NCBI GenBank assembly: GCA_033297075.1
Contig: MU858113.1
Span: 1 to 64,000 of the forward strand
Source of the DNA: Rhypophila decipiens
Taxonomy: Eukaryota > Ascomycota > Sordariomycetes > Sordariales > Naviculisporaceae
Reading direction: 5' to 3'
Length of the DNA stretch: 64,000 bases
The notes beneath the pieces are model-generated. The model had not been told where the DNA came from. It was given only the letters and a program-made list of their open reading frames with translations, and ran no database searches. Both the position numbers and the translations under genes were made by a program. Below, piece by piece: positions 47,676-58,619 of the stretch (positions within the stretch are counted from its first letter, which is position 1; every line of letters begins with the position of its first letter).

Positions 47676-49058
47676 TCAAAACCAAGGATCCATCTCCCCA
47701 ACAAACATCAACCGCCCACAGCCACTCTGCACATAACTAGCCTGCCCAGCAAGCGCGTAGAAATTAGCATAATACTGCAACCCCACCGCCTCTTCCACTC
47801 CTCCAATCCCATCAACCCTCTTTCCGCAAGTATCCCTCTTCCCATGGCTAGCAACAATTGCCCCCGTGTCGGGATCAATCGTTTCGCCATCGAAATTCCC
47901 CTCCCCATCAGCAGGATCGTTATACCAGTAGAGTCTGCACCCGCCATTGTAAGTATCTTCTATTGCCCATTCGGAACCTGCGCATCCTGGGTTGTCGACG
48001 CAAAGCTGGCAGCATGCGCTTGCGTCGCGGAGGGTGAGGCCGTCGTCCGGTGCGTCGGCAGATCTGTTCAGGCCGCCTGGGATGCCGAGGATGGTGTCCG
48101 AGAAGCCAATGGGAAAGGACCATTCATTTGGGAGGATCCTGATGGCGACGCCTAGACCGTCTTGCTCGCGGAGGAGGTTGGTGGGCGCGCATTTGTGGGC
48201 TTGGGTTATTGTTTTTGTTGCCGGGCAGGCGGAGGAGTTACCACCGGAAGCTGGGGAGGGAGTGGCGGTGACGGTTGTGTAGGCTAGCTGGAAATCACTA
48301 AGCGTCTGGGTCACGGTTGATGCGTAGTGCGTGGAGGTGTACCGCCCGCCTTGCTCGGATTGGGTCACGGTTATGGTCTCTGTTGTGAGGCCGGCTGTGT
48401 ATAACTCTGTCAGGGTCGTGGTTTCTGTTGTGCCGGTGTAGGGGAAGAGGCGGTAGGTGATGGTATTGTAGTCTTGGGTTATGAGTGCGGTGGGGAACCT
48501 GGTTCTGGGCTCGGTGTTTTGGTCGGGGAGGGGAGAGTATGTCCCCGTGTATTCTGTCACTGTTTCGACCTCTTGGGTAAGGCAAGCTTCCACCACGGGG
48601 GTCTTGGTGAAGGTGAGTGTTGCGATGGTGGGGCTCACCCAGTCGTACACTGTGCCGGTGCTGTTGACGAACTTGGAGTGAGGCGGGAGAACAGTGGTGG
48701 CCGGGATCACCACTGTTTCCGTGAGGACGGGGACGGTTGTGGTCGCGGCAATCAATTCGGTCCAGTCTATGTGGGAGCTGGCCGTGGGCTCGGTAATGGT
48801 AACCTCCTCAATCACAGCCGGGAGCGTCGAGGTCGGCACCGGGGTCACGGCGATGCTGCCATACTGGATGATGCGCAGTGTGCCTACTTCGCCGCCGACG
48901 TAGGACTTGACAACCCAGCTTGTGGGCGTTGCGCTCTCTGAGACTACGGGCTCCGAAATAGTCGATGAGCTATTGCCCCAGCCGGTAGGGGTGGAGGAAT
49001 TGCGCTTGCAGAAGCAGTAGCCGGTGGCACTCAGTGCCACGAGGAGGATGAATCTCAT
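47676..49058 (-). CDS. secreted Thr-rich protein with apple/PAN-like C-terminus
   Basis: A single-exon ORF of 460 residues. Residues 1 to about 18 are a signal peptide (MRFILLVALSATGYCFC). Residues 20 to about 300 are rich in Thr, Ser and Val with many TETVT-type repeats, which suggests an O-glycosylated stalk. The C-terminal part from about 310 is Cys-rich: ACPATKTITQAHKCAP, then LRDASACCQLCVDNPGCAGSEW and CRLYWYNDPADGEGNF, with further Cys at DTCGKR and QSGCGR. The CCQLCVDNPGCAGSEW pattern resembles apple/PAN modules, which mediate protein or carbohydrate binding. No catalytic domain is visible and no GPI signal is obvious. The layout is analogous to the LysM protein at 15748-17042: a binding module on a long Thr-rich linker. 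Confidence 0.82.
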   Translation of the reverse strand: MRFILLVALSATGYCFCKRNSSTPTGWGNSSSTISEPVVSESATPTSWVVKSYVGGEVGTLRIIQYGSIAVTPVPTSTLPAVIEEVTITEPTASSHIDWTELIAATTTVPVLTETVVIPATTVLPPHSKFVNSTGTVYDWVSPTIATLTFTKTPVVEACLTQEVETVTEYTGTYSPLPDQNTEPRTRFPTALITQDYNTITYRLFPYTGTTETTTLTELYTAGLTTETITVTQSEQGGRYTSTHYASTVTQTLSDFQLAYTTVTATPSPASGGNSSACPATKTITQAHKCAPTNLLREQDGLGVAIRILPNEWSFPIGFSDTILGIPGGLNRSADAPDDGLTLRDASACCQLCVDNPGCAGSEWAIEDTYNGGCRLYWYNDPADGEGNFDGETIDPDTGAIVASHGKRDTCGKRVDGIGGVEEAVGLQYYANFYALAGQASYVQSGCGRLMFVGEMDPWF

Positions 49059-49902
49059 GCTGTTTTTTGGGTGAAGCTGTCAGCAGAAACGTGGGAAATT
49101 TGGTGATTCTTCCCTTCCTCGCCGGCCTACCTTGACACCTGCTCAGTACAGTGCAGTAGAGCACAGGTGACAAGATGTTTTGTTGACCGGCAAACAGCTG
49201 GAGATTTATAGCCAAGCACTGGTGAGGTTATGGGATTATCGGGTATAGGACTCTGTACTTGTTGTAAATGATTCAGGATCCGCGTGACACGGCCGAAAAT
49301 AGTGCGGCTAATGTCACCGTGGCAGACAACATGGCCATTGCATATAGTGGGCGTGGAGAAATCCAGGAACCAGCGTCCCAATGGACCCGAGTTGCGCATA
49401 TTAGCCGCGGAGGGCGATCTCCCGCTTAAAGCTTGAATGTCCTAAAGCGTGTCGTATTTCCCGAAATCTGGACCTTACAGCACTATAGCCTACCGCGGAA
49501 CGTTACATCCTACCAGACAGATAGTAGGGCTGGGCTGAGTTGGGGGACCAACCGAGTGAGCTGATGCGAACGACCATCTGAGGACATGCTGCCAAGAACA
49601 GGACACCATGTCAAGATGAGTATAATTAGGACAGGGGAACCGATCATGGTCTCGAACATATATACTGTTCAATCGATGGTTTTGTTGCCACTGCTAGCCA
49701 TAAAGCCACAAGAGCATTACCGGCATTCCCTCGCTACCAGGAACCGGTCGTGGCTTGTCCAATTCGGATCACAAAGTCCCGTATATAAATAGATGTCATA
49801 TATTAAGTTCCTTGGTTCCTTGCATTCAGAGCCTCTCAGGACTTCAACTAATTAAATGAGCTCGTCCTTCGTCGCAGTCTCGGATAAAACTATCCGGAGG
49901 AC
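49059..49902. other. intergenic region without a supported gene
   Basis: Upstream region of the secreted protein; only short ORFs without domains. Confidence 0.55.
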
Positions 49903-50235
49903 TTAGAGAAGAGATGTGGCATCACCGACATGAAACATATTAAGAACAGGCCAGAGAGCAACGTAGTAGAACGTCATAAGGAGGCTCCGCCCGCGACAAC
50001 TTTCGCATGGTCGACGCCGACGGAAATTCACGAAATGAATCGGGTGGTGGATGAGAGGCAGACAGCTACACAGCAGCATCGCATCGCAATCCAGATTGAC
50101 ATGATTTCCATCCAAGTCGACTATATTGAGCAGCATTTCCATGATATCCTCAGGATACCACAGAGCGCCGCAAATTGGTTCGAAAACAAGAGGTTGTGCG
50201 TCGGAGTCCAATACGGTAACCGGTTGCGCTGGCAT
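49903..50235 (-). CDS. hypothetical protein, 110 residues
   Basis: An ATG-initiated minus-strand ORF, MPAQPVTVLDSDAQPLV, with an acidic first half (WYPEDIMEMLLNIVDLDGN) and a Cys/Arg-rich second half (RRRRPCESCRGRS). There is no signal peptide. An overlapping plus-strand ORF of similar length (49930-50274) makes the choice of strand uncertain. No family is recognised. Confidence 0.3.
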   Translation of the reverse strand: MPAQPVTVLDSDAQPLVFEPICGALWYPEDIMEMLLNIVDLDGNHVNLDCDAMLLCSCLPLIHHPIHFVNFRRRRPCESCRGRSLLMTFYYVALWPVLNMFHVGDATSLL

Positions 50236-51555
50236 CTTTCCGGCCCCTCCGTTCCGTTGCGCATGGCTACATGATCATGGGTTGACGAAGACTCCCAGGA
50301 CCATCGGTACGGTCCACCAGCCATACGGTTGCGCGACGAGTCCGCTCAAGGTATGCGCCTATGTAGTGTGGAAAAGAATACGTGGGCTATTAGCCTCCTT
50401 GAGCCAGGCCCAATGGCTTGACAGGACAGGACCAGGAGAAACCGCAAAGACGTTGACCCGTAACGCCGGAGCCGCCAGTCCCTGGGATGAATCTCGTACA
50501 ATGAACCGCAACGATGCTAAGGCACTTGAGCTATTGGCATCTCAGTCAAGCCAAAGTACAAGGTACCACGATATTTCTTCATGTCCCTTTTGTTCCCCAT
50601 CCTTGTATGTGTTCTGTACGTCTAGAGCGCAAACATCCGCGCCGCGGTTATGTTATCTATCGATATTTGCCTTGCGTTGTTCATCCTGTCGGTCGCGGCT
50701 GGAGACGGTTCGTTCGGCATGGGGGAACGAGTCGCGCGCGAAAAGCCAGTCGCGAGAGAGATAATGACTATCAGAAGGATGGAATTAGCACAAGCAAGCT
50801 CTGAGAACTCTCTGAAAAATAATGCGGTAATCAAGGGACAAACCGTTGAGTTCTTTAAGTGGATCAGCATGCCAGGAGGGCACATGCAGGCCTCTGTGCT
50901 GATTGCTGCTGGTCGGCGCAAGGCTGAGCGCGCTGCCCAGTGTCTCCTTTCCGTCTGTCGGCTTTGTTTTCCCTTGTCGATGTGGGCAGTTGGAACCATG
51001 GGTTCCTTTCAGTATCGTGAGCTCTGAACGATTTCTGTTCGGTTAGCAATAGTACTTGGGCAGCCAACAGGACGGGAATGGGAACGAGAAGATTGAAAGT
51101 TAAGGACGTCGGCCCGAAGAATCGATATTACTAGAGCGGAAGGGTAAATCAAAGGGCAACTTCATCCATAATCAAATTGTTAGGCTGGTCTGACCTTGTT
51201 GTTGCTGGGTAGGGACCCCGAGGTCAGGCAATAAGATCGAATGGATCAGGAGCTGCCCTCGGAATGAATGGGCCTGGCCGCATCAACCCCACCACCGGCC
51301 GCGGCGAGTCAGCAACGACGTCTGTACCGAGAACTGTGAGGCCTACCCCAAGCTGCCCGGCGACCCCCCACCGTGACGATGGACATAGGGCAGCGAGGGG
51401 TCATCAGGGTGGTGGGGCCGTGGGACGGGAGGGAATCAGAGGCAAGCCCCAAGGACGAGCCACACCCCGCGTCAGGCCAAGGGTAGCTCAAACTCAACCC
51501 GGCTCGGCCAAACAAGGCCCCGGGCTGAACAGCAACGTCGAATTTCCAGCTCCGT
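50236..51555. other. intergenic region without a supported gene
   Basis: Two opposite-strand ORFs of equal length (50650-51027 plus, 50622-50999 minus) overlap; neither shows a domain. Borders repeat element copy D. Confidence 0.5.
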
Positions 51556-51840
51556 CACGTGAGAAATAGCAGTGTGCACGGTCCATGCTCGATAGGTATT
51601 TAAGGACCTGTTCTCGCACGCTCTCTCGCATCCTTTCCCTTTGTTCTTCTTTTTTTTCTTCAAACTGGGGACGGTCCTGGACTGAGTTCAAGAACACAGA
51701 CCCCAGGGGGGCCGAGGTGGCTCGCCATCGATGAAGCCTCTGAGTAGTCCTCACCTGCGTAATTTTTTATTTCACCGACTTCACAAGTCACATACCTTTT
51801 TTCACTGTGATCATCGCCTTTGGTGGTGTCATGGAGAAGA
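51556..51840 (+). repeat. dispersed promoter-plus-box element, copy D
   Basis: CACGTG at 51556-51561, GTGCAC at 51574-51579, TATTTAA at 51597-51603, a CT-rich leader, TAATTTTTTATTTCAC near 51760, GACTTCACAAGTCA at 51778-51790, a T-run and the conserved block at 51797-51840. The first ATG of the block is GTG here; a later in-frame ATG (MEKKNSSSLLLWSS) opens about 57 codons to a stop near 51999. Confidence 0.75.
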
Positions 51841-52347
51841 AGAATAGCAGCTCTCTACTCCTCTGGTCCAGCTTTATGCCTGCCGTCTTTGTTTGTTGGC
51901 GGTATCCTTGTCGATTCTGGCGTCGGACTGCACCTCTTCGACCCGGACCGGCTCCCCAAAACGCGGTGGTGTCAGTCGCGTTGGACGCGTTTGCTAGATG
52001 ACGTATACGGACAATGTAGACGCTGTAAAACATAGAGGAAGTCATAATCACCCAGACTATTATCGATCCTTGCCCTTGTTGTGTTGAATAATTTCCCAAC
52101 GAATTCCGAAAGCGCGTGCAAGACCTCAACTGAAAGCGCCATGAACAAAATAGAACCAGAAAATCAAAGAACAGGGAATAAGTCCTCACATACTTGTGCA
52201 CAATTGCAACCAAAACGGCAAACATTGATCAATTTCCAACTCACTGTGAGTCTCTGACCCGCATCCAGCCTGGTCAGGATTAGGGTCCATGTTCAGCGCG
52301 ACTCCCGCCTTGAGCTAGAAGATGGCTAGAAGCTGTAGGTAACTTAC
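51841..52347. other. 3' region of element D and of the CHAT gene
   Basis: Apart from the possible 57-codon ORF continuing from element D to about 52001, no gene was seen. Confidence 0.5.
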
Positions 52348-55300
52348 CTACCCAAAATGAACATACGGCACCCAATACAACAGCTCACTATCCGCCCTCC
52401 CAGCGGACCCACCCCCTCCACCTTTAAGCTTCAACTTTGCGACCCTCTCTTCTCCATCCTCCGGGGCCTCACTCGTAACATCCGGGCCCTTCCAACCATC
52501 GACCCACCGCCTCCTAAGCTCCCTCAAAGCGTAATGCAATCCCACACAGACGCTTTCATCGCTCATCCCGCCGTCCCTCAGCCCTTGGTAAACCAAGCGC
52601 GCCACGTCCACGCACGATTCATCCCGCACCTCCCACAACGTCCCAATCACGTGCCGAAAGCCCGCCAGATGGCATGCGCCGACGACGTGCACGCTCTCGT
52701 CTACGAGCTTTTCGTCGCGCGTTCTTCCTGTCCCGCAGGCTGAAAGGTAGGCGAGAAAGGGTCCTTGTTGTTGCTGGCTTGTGTGGAGGTTGAGTCCTGA
52801 TTTACCGATTAATATCGATGTGTTTAGTATTGTTGCCCTGTTGGCTAGGCATGGGCGGGGATGTACTAACCCATGAGCGTCCCGACTGTCAACCGGTTCG
52901 TCGTCCAGTCGTCCAGCAAGAGGCTGCTCTTGGCCGGGTTGATGGGGTCGGCGAGGCCGTGGCCAGCAAAGTGGAAGATTTTGCATTCGGGAAGGTGGCG
53001 GACGACGTCGTCTTTGAGCCTCGCCGGAATAATTGGACTGAGGTTGAGTTCTGGGGATAGCGCCTGAATGACAGCAATCTCCTGGGTCGCGAAGGGGAGG
53101 GGCGTTTGACCTGTGGTGGTGGGCATTGCGACAAGGAGGATCTTCCCGGTCGTCTCTGGAGAGACTGGGGAAGTTGTGGTCGTCACTGAGAGAGCTCGTT
53201 GGTCGCGAGAGTGTAGAAGAGATCTGATGGAAAAGCTGTAAGAGGACATGGCTCTGTCGAGAACGGATGATGCGGGAAGGGAGCCTGTGTGGTACCCGGC
53301 CGCGTGAAGGGGGAATCGTCGGAGGGGGCCCGTTGGGATCCACCATATGTGTGGCCAGGTGGTGGACGGAGAGGGAGGCGTGACGAGCCCAAGGGCCTTC
53401 AATACAGGTTGTGCGATGTCATCCCAGAGCCATCTCAGAACGGGTAGGCTACCCAGGTTCCCCAGCCGCGCTCGTCTCTCGATCTCGTCGACATTCAGAT
53501 TGGGCAAGGGCAAACACCAGATCTGGTGTTTGTCGACAAGAAGGGCATCGCAGCGGAACTTGCTAACGTTGATAAGAACAACAGGCCCGAAACTGGCGGC
53601 GCTCCGCAGCTTGTCCTCCGTTGGCGAAAGCAAGAAGTCCTCGAACCCAGCCTGTTGGCGGATCTCAACAAGCAAGAGCTCGAGCTCCCGGCTCGCATCA
53701 TAACGCCGGCGTGCGCGAGCTTCCCACGACGGAGACTCGGCTCCAACCTCGGCGGAATCGGGTTGATCCAAATCCTGGCGGAGACGAATGAGCCGCTCTT
53801 CCAACTCGGGGTGTTTGTCGTGGAGACCCAGAGTGTCTGCACGTAGTCCCTCGAGGGAACTTGCAAGGACGCCACGGCCCTTTTCCAGTAAGACTAGGGC
53901 TGTGTGGGCATCTTTCCCTGCCATCAACGCGACAGCTGCCGCGTCCGAGGCCAGGCCGATGATTTGCCCAATAAGCTGCTGCTTGTCTGAGTTCTCGAGT
54001 GACTGAAGTATGCCCGCGGGGATCAGGTCGATAGCGGCGCGGGCAGCCCCGTACGCTTCTTCCCACTTGGATGCAAGCGCACAGAGGCGCACTAGATGTT
54101 TACCAGCTCTGATTCGGACGCGCGGAAAGGAGTGTTCTTGATGTAGAGCGGATAGACATAGAGATATTGCTTCGTCAAGATCGGGCATCGATTTTGTCTT
54201 TTGGTATCTCCGATCCAGACTGAGCCCAAGTTCTAGACCGTACAGTGCCGCATATGGATGACCACTAATCGCCGTTGAGAGGCATTGCCGTCGGATACTT
54301 ATGGTCTCGTCCAAATCAACAAGATTGCCGGATCTCAGGAACTTCTGTTCATACATGTACCCTATACTGTGGAGTCCACTGGCAAGGTTGTTCGAATGAT
54401 GGCCATCTCCCAAGTCATCTTTTTTCATCTCCTGGACGGACGCCGAAGACGCACTGATAGCTTCCTCGAGATCGGCTATTTCTCTCGTGGTTCTGAACCT
54501 GGACAACAGCGCGTTGCCAAGAGAGCCCATGGACTGGATCCGACGGACGTTGTCCGCTGGAGACGCGCACTCGCTTTCGATAGCTTGCCGTAGAGCTTGG
54601 ATAGCGTTGGCAATATCGGTGGCTGCTTTTGTCCTTTCATACCTCCACGTGAGCTGCATACCCAGATGATACCGTAGTGGCGCGAGCTCTTGGTTTCTAT
54701 TATTAATTTCGTGTGTCAAGTTGATGCCCTCCTCCAGAGCCCTGATACCTTCTTCGATGTCTGCCAAAGCCCCAGTTAACTGATATCTGTGGCCTAGAAA
54801 GACGGCAAACGAGTGCAGCCACTCGGCCCTGTTCCCATCGGTTGCGGGGGTCAAATTGACCGATTCTTGCAGGAGCAGGATTGCCCGGTCTAGATCTGCG
54901 ATGTTGCCCGTTCTTGAGTGTCTCACCTCCATCCACAGTCCAAGGTCTCGAACTCGCCGGCCACGAGAAGGCTGGTCTTGCGGCGTGAGGTCGACAGCCT
55001 CTTGAAATGCCAGGATCGACCGGTCGAGGTAAGCAGATTGTCCTGTCTTTTCGTACGCTGCAATACAAAGGAAGCCTACGGTATTCAGGTTGCGCGAACG
55101 GGCCGTAGGTTCCAAGTTGCCATCAACAACCTTCTGCATCAGGAGAATTGCCCCATCGATGTCGGTCACCGCGCCCGTCTTCTTAAACCTGGTTCTGAGC
55201 CGACTTGATAGGGTTATATGACGCAACTCCTGGTCAAGTGCGGTCGACGCAACCCCATCGACACAAGCTCGCATGGCCGCGATGGAGCGTTCAAGATCCG

Positions 55301-55637
55301 ACATGTCGCCCGAGTCCTCAAATCTCTCATGAAGCGCGTTTGAGAGGTCGAACAACGAGGATGACCTGCCTACGCGGTCCTCTGCCGGCATCAAGCTGAT
55401 ACATTTCTCTAGGAGCTCGATTGAGTCTTCGAGATCGGTTGCGTCGAAACTGTTCATGAATCGCCTGTGAAGCCGTATGCCCAGCTCTCTCAGAAGCATG
55501 GGAAGACTCGGGTCGCCGTCGGCGGCCGCGTCGATCTTGTCCCGAGTATCCCGAATGATTTGCTCATCAAGGTCCTCCTCGGATGCCTCCTCAGACCACT
55601 CGCTGCTTGAATACGACTCCTCAATGCCCTCGTCCAT
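52348..55637 (-). CDS. TPR-CHAT domain protease
   Basis: Two exons on the minus strand, 55637-52871 and 52796-52348 (74-nt intron, GTTAGT donor, ATCAG acceptor), encode 1071 residues. The frame is open about 32 codons further upstream without an ATG, so the ATG giving MDEGIEESYSSS was chosen; an upstream exon is possible. Residues 40 to about 590 are degenerate TPR-like repeats of the fungal kind, with recurring patterns such as DLDRAILLLQESVNLTP and GDMSDLERSIAAM. Residues from about 720 form a CHAT (caspase HetF-associated) domain: IWWIPTGPLRRFPLHAAGYH, then HFAGHGLADP with catalytic His893, and LAYLSACGTGR with catalytic Cys943, both intact. It ends WVPYVHFG, the usual CHAT terminus. CHAT proteins are clan-CD proteases or their relatives; the substrate is unknown. 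Confidence 0.92.
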
Positions 55638-56075
55638 TCTTTGCTGGGCGGCTTCGACGAGAGCTATGAGCCAGCTTTCCAAGATTCGATATGAACTGGT
55701 ATGCAAAGTCTCTAAAGTTATGCGGTAAAGCACCTAGCGTCGCAGCGTGATAATGTAAGGAAAGAGAAATAACGTTAATGGATTGAGACAAATTGTTATT
55801 TTTCCGCACTGTCATAAAACGAGGTGAAGCCCGGAATCGCTTTGGTATTTGCTTGGACGATAATGAGATTTGAATTGGCGGTGTCAGCTAGGTAGGTGCC
55901 TAATTAATTAATGATGAGAGGTAGAGAGACCTGCCCGGCCACGTCACACCCATCCATTTCCCCTTGAACTTTGAGCGGGGAATAGGGGGGGTGCATGCCA
56001 CACGCCCGACTTGCATTGGGGTACATATGTACAGATACATATGTTTGGTTTCACTGCCACACTCCATCCAACCTT
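55638..56075. other. promoter region of the CHAT gene
   Basis: No gene seen. The first 100 bases keep the CHAT frame open without an ATG. The rest is AT-rich, with TTAATTAATTAATG near 55902. Confidence 0.5.
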
Positions 56076-56383
56076 TCAGCCAAATGGGTTATAGGATTTC
56101 AAGTCGTCCTTGGCGTACTCTTGGCCGTCTTTGACCGTATTGCCACTATCATCGCATAGCTTGTACCTTCCACCCTCCCCGCCCTGGATCAAATACGGCC
56201 CTTCCCCCGAGGAGACGATCAATACCCGATCCCCGAGCTCGAACTCAGGCTTTGAATCCCCGTAGTCGTTGACAAGCGGGCGATCACCGTCGATTACAAA
56301 ATGGACTTCTTGGCTATTACGGCTTGTTAGTGACTTTTTTTGTCCAGTTGGATCACACAGGTGTCCGACTTATCGGGATCCAT
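56076..56383 (-). CDS. small hypothetical protein, about 83 residues
   Basis: Two exons are proposed on the minus strand, 56383-56370 and 56313-56076. The second exon is a convincing coding stretch: QEVHFVIDGDRPLVNDYG, FELGDRVLIVSSGEGPYLI, GRYKLCDDSGNTVKDGQEY and a natural end KSYNPFG. The FELGDRVLIxSSGEGPYLI-GRYKL pattern suggests a small beta-barrel (SH3-like). The intron has a good branch site (CACTAAC) and an AATAG acceptor, but the donor that keeps frame is an unusual GTCGGA after MDPD; better donors nearby break the frame. The 5' end is thus uncertain. It lies between the CHAT and DUF6594 genes on the same strand. Confidence 0.55.
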
Positions 56384-56871
56384 GGGTGCTCGAGAATGCA
56401 GGATGAACTCTTAGTGGAAATTTGATAGTAGAGCTCTCGGTGGTGTTTGGGACAGGATGACGGATACTTGGGGATAGTGTGTTGGACATTCAAGATAACT
56501 CACAACAGGTGGATATATGTCTGTTGGCTCATTATGAGTTGCGGGAATGTGTTCGCGGAAGTGCAGAATTGGGCAGCAAGTGTAAGAGCCTGGGCACTGA
56601 AGTTGCAGCTATCGTGCATGAATTGCGGCACATCCTTTAGTTTTTCATGCTGACGCTTTATAGTTTATGTGCAGATGACTAAGAATGGACGGCAGTGCAT
56701 ATTCAGGTAATTGTGGCCTTTTGAGCATCTGAGGCGGGATTTTATGGCTTTCTCCCAACAGACACTCTCTCGCCACGCAAGACACTTAACACGAGCTTAA
56801 AATTTACACCACAGAAAACTGTAGTTATTGCGGTACATGCTAAATTTCCATTCCCTACACTTTATATCTGA
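56384..56871. other. intergenic region
   Basis: No supported gene; a short plus-strand ORF at 56447-56653 has no domain. Confidence 0.55.
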
Positions 56872-57854
56872 TCATGTTTCCAAATTGCTGTTTGAAACAA
56901 ACACTATTAGAACCGTAGCGTACCTGAAATTTACTGTGAGTAAGATGGCACGTATGACTCAGCATCACAAAAAGACGGATGAGAACTTACGTTGCTCCGG
57001 CCACAAGAATCTCGACGGTCCGAGACCGGGTCATGTGAAGCAAAATAGCCAAGTAAATCATAACAAACATCATGACAACGGACATGCGCGCTGTTAGCGA
57101 AGTGGTGCAGTTGCAGATAACGATGGGGAGCAGAATCAGTAGGGTCGCGATGCCCAGAACAACGCCCTTGGCAACTTTTCCCACGGGAGAAGCCGTGCTG
57201 ACGAAGACGTTGGGGTCTGAAGACAGGTTTCTCGACGCTCGCTGTTCAAAAGACTAGTTAGAATTCGGTTCGTTTGGCGTCGACAGTAGGCATTTACCAG
57301 AAGGAGCTTAGGATTCCAAGCCACCAAACGATCTTCTACCCACGCTTCAAGTTTCGTCATAGCATCATCTTTTGTCGACGCCAGACTGAGCAAATCGTTT
57401 CCATAGTTTAGGTATTCTGATTCATCTCTCGCCAACGCCACGTTTCCTTTTAGCCAGTTCTGTAAACTGCGGATGTCTCGCGGCTGAGCTGGGCTGAAGC
57501 TCAGTACGCGGTGAGTTTGCTCCATAAACTGATCTGAAACAAGGTGGTCTTAGAGGTGCCCTGTCATTAACTGGATCCCAACAGTAAACGTACCATAATC
57601 GGCTAACCTTTCCTCCATTTCTACCAGAGTGTCGATCCGCTCCGTATTCCTGTCGCAGCGACTTTTCCCCAAGAATAAGGGGCACCTCTCGTCCCGGTCG
57701 ATTGTCTGAATTCTTTCTTCAAGCATGGACAGTTTGTCCTGTTTGAGAAGAAGAATACGTGCACGGATTTTGGCGAAGCGCCGCGCGATGAAGAAATGAT
57801 CGTTGGCCGAGATGAGGGCGGAATACCGGGGGTAGCCAGGAGGGTGTTGCTCAA
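56872..57854 (-). CDS. DUF6594 protein with three C-terminal membrane helices (5' end unresolved)
   Basis: Four exons on the minus strand: 57854-57594, 57533-57298, 57241-56991 and 56923-56872, all in phase, give about 267 residues. It starts inside EQHPPGYPRYSALISANDHF, the typical start of DUF6594 proteins; the acceptor before it (ATCACAG) implies a short upstream exon I could not place. Next come IARRFAKIRARILLLKQDKL, the coiled-coil-like LEERIQTIDRDERCPLFLG, MEQTHRVLSFSPAQPRD, and LEAWVEDRLV. The C-terminus has helices VLGIATLLILLPIVICN, SVVMMFVMIYLAILLHMT and, after SRTVEILVAGAT, YATVLIVFVS, the last produced by splicing to a 52-nt final exon. DUF6594 is a fungal family of unknown function; a membrane-anchored helical protein is likely. 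Confidence 0.85.
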
Positions 57855-58619
57855 CTGTGATTATGACCAGAAATGTCAGTACTTTTGATTGAACCAGGAA
57901 GATATATTCAGAGGAAAGAGGAGCAAAAACTTGTTTTGTGGCTTGCGTGCGTATTGTGTCCCAACGTGGGTGATGGCTTCCGCCAACGTCCCAAACACCG
58001 CCACCAGCCTTTGAGACTTTGCAATTTCTTGAGAATCATAACGCTGTATTGCCATATTAAAATTAAACCTTCCATCGAAGAAATATCAGTGTGTGCGTCT
58101 GGATTCCGAAAATTAAACATGTTTACTTCAGTCAAATCCTTGCTCTTAATCTACCCTCAGACCAGGGCACACATAACCACACGGGCCGGTTCTTAGCGTT
58201 ACGAATCAGAGCACAATACACTGAAACCAGGACGTATCTGTACCTAGTCGACCATTTGCGCCCAGCTCGCTGCCTAAGGTATGAATGCAGGCTAGGGTAG
58301 AAGCCAATGTCAGGGTGTGGAATTTGGGCAAGAGCCAATGGAAAGGTCTGGGCACGTCGTTCGCCTTGTTGCATGCCGCCCCGCAGCAAAATGAAACCTC
58401 GTTTCGGGATTTTCCCCCACATTCGGTGGGCTATGCTGTGAGTTGGTGCTTATTATGTCTTGGATTATTTGACCAAAGCGTTCTCTCTGGCTATAGTGGA
58501 GAATGGCCCGAAAGGAAGCGAAACAAAGACGTAATACTCGATTCAAGGCTAAGTCAAGTACTAATCATCACCATTTTCTGGTTCTAACATACGTGACCTG
58601 ACAGGTTAGATCTTGTACT
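57855..58619. promoter_or_regulatory. intergenic region between DUF6594 and caspase genes, divergent
   Basis: About 765 bases separate the first located DUF6594 exon (minus) from the caspase ATG (plus). It must contain the missing 5' exon of the former and the promoters of both. A minus-strand open stretch at 58063-57870 (MAIQRYDSQEIAKSQRLVAVF) looks coding and could be that exon, but no donor joins it in frame. Confidence 0.45.

Noticed and set aside
50622..51027. Pair of overlapping ORFs of 125 codons on opposite strands
   Set aside because: Neither has a domain, and the choice between them is arbitrary.
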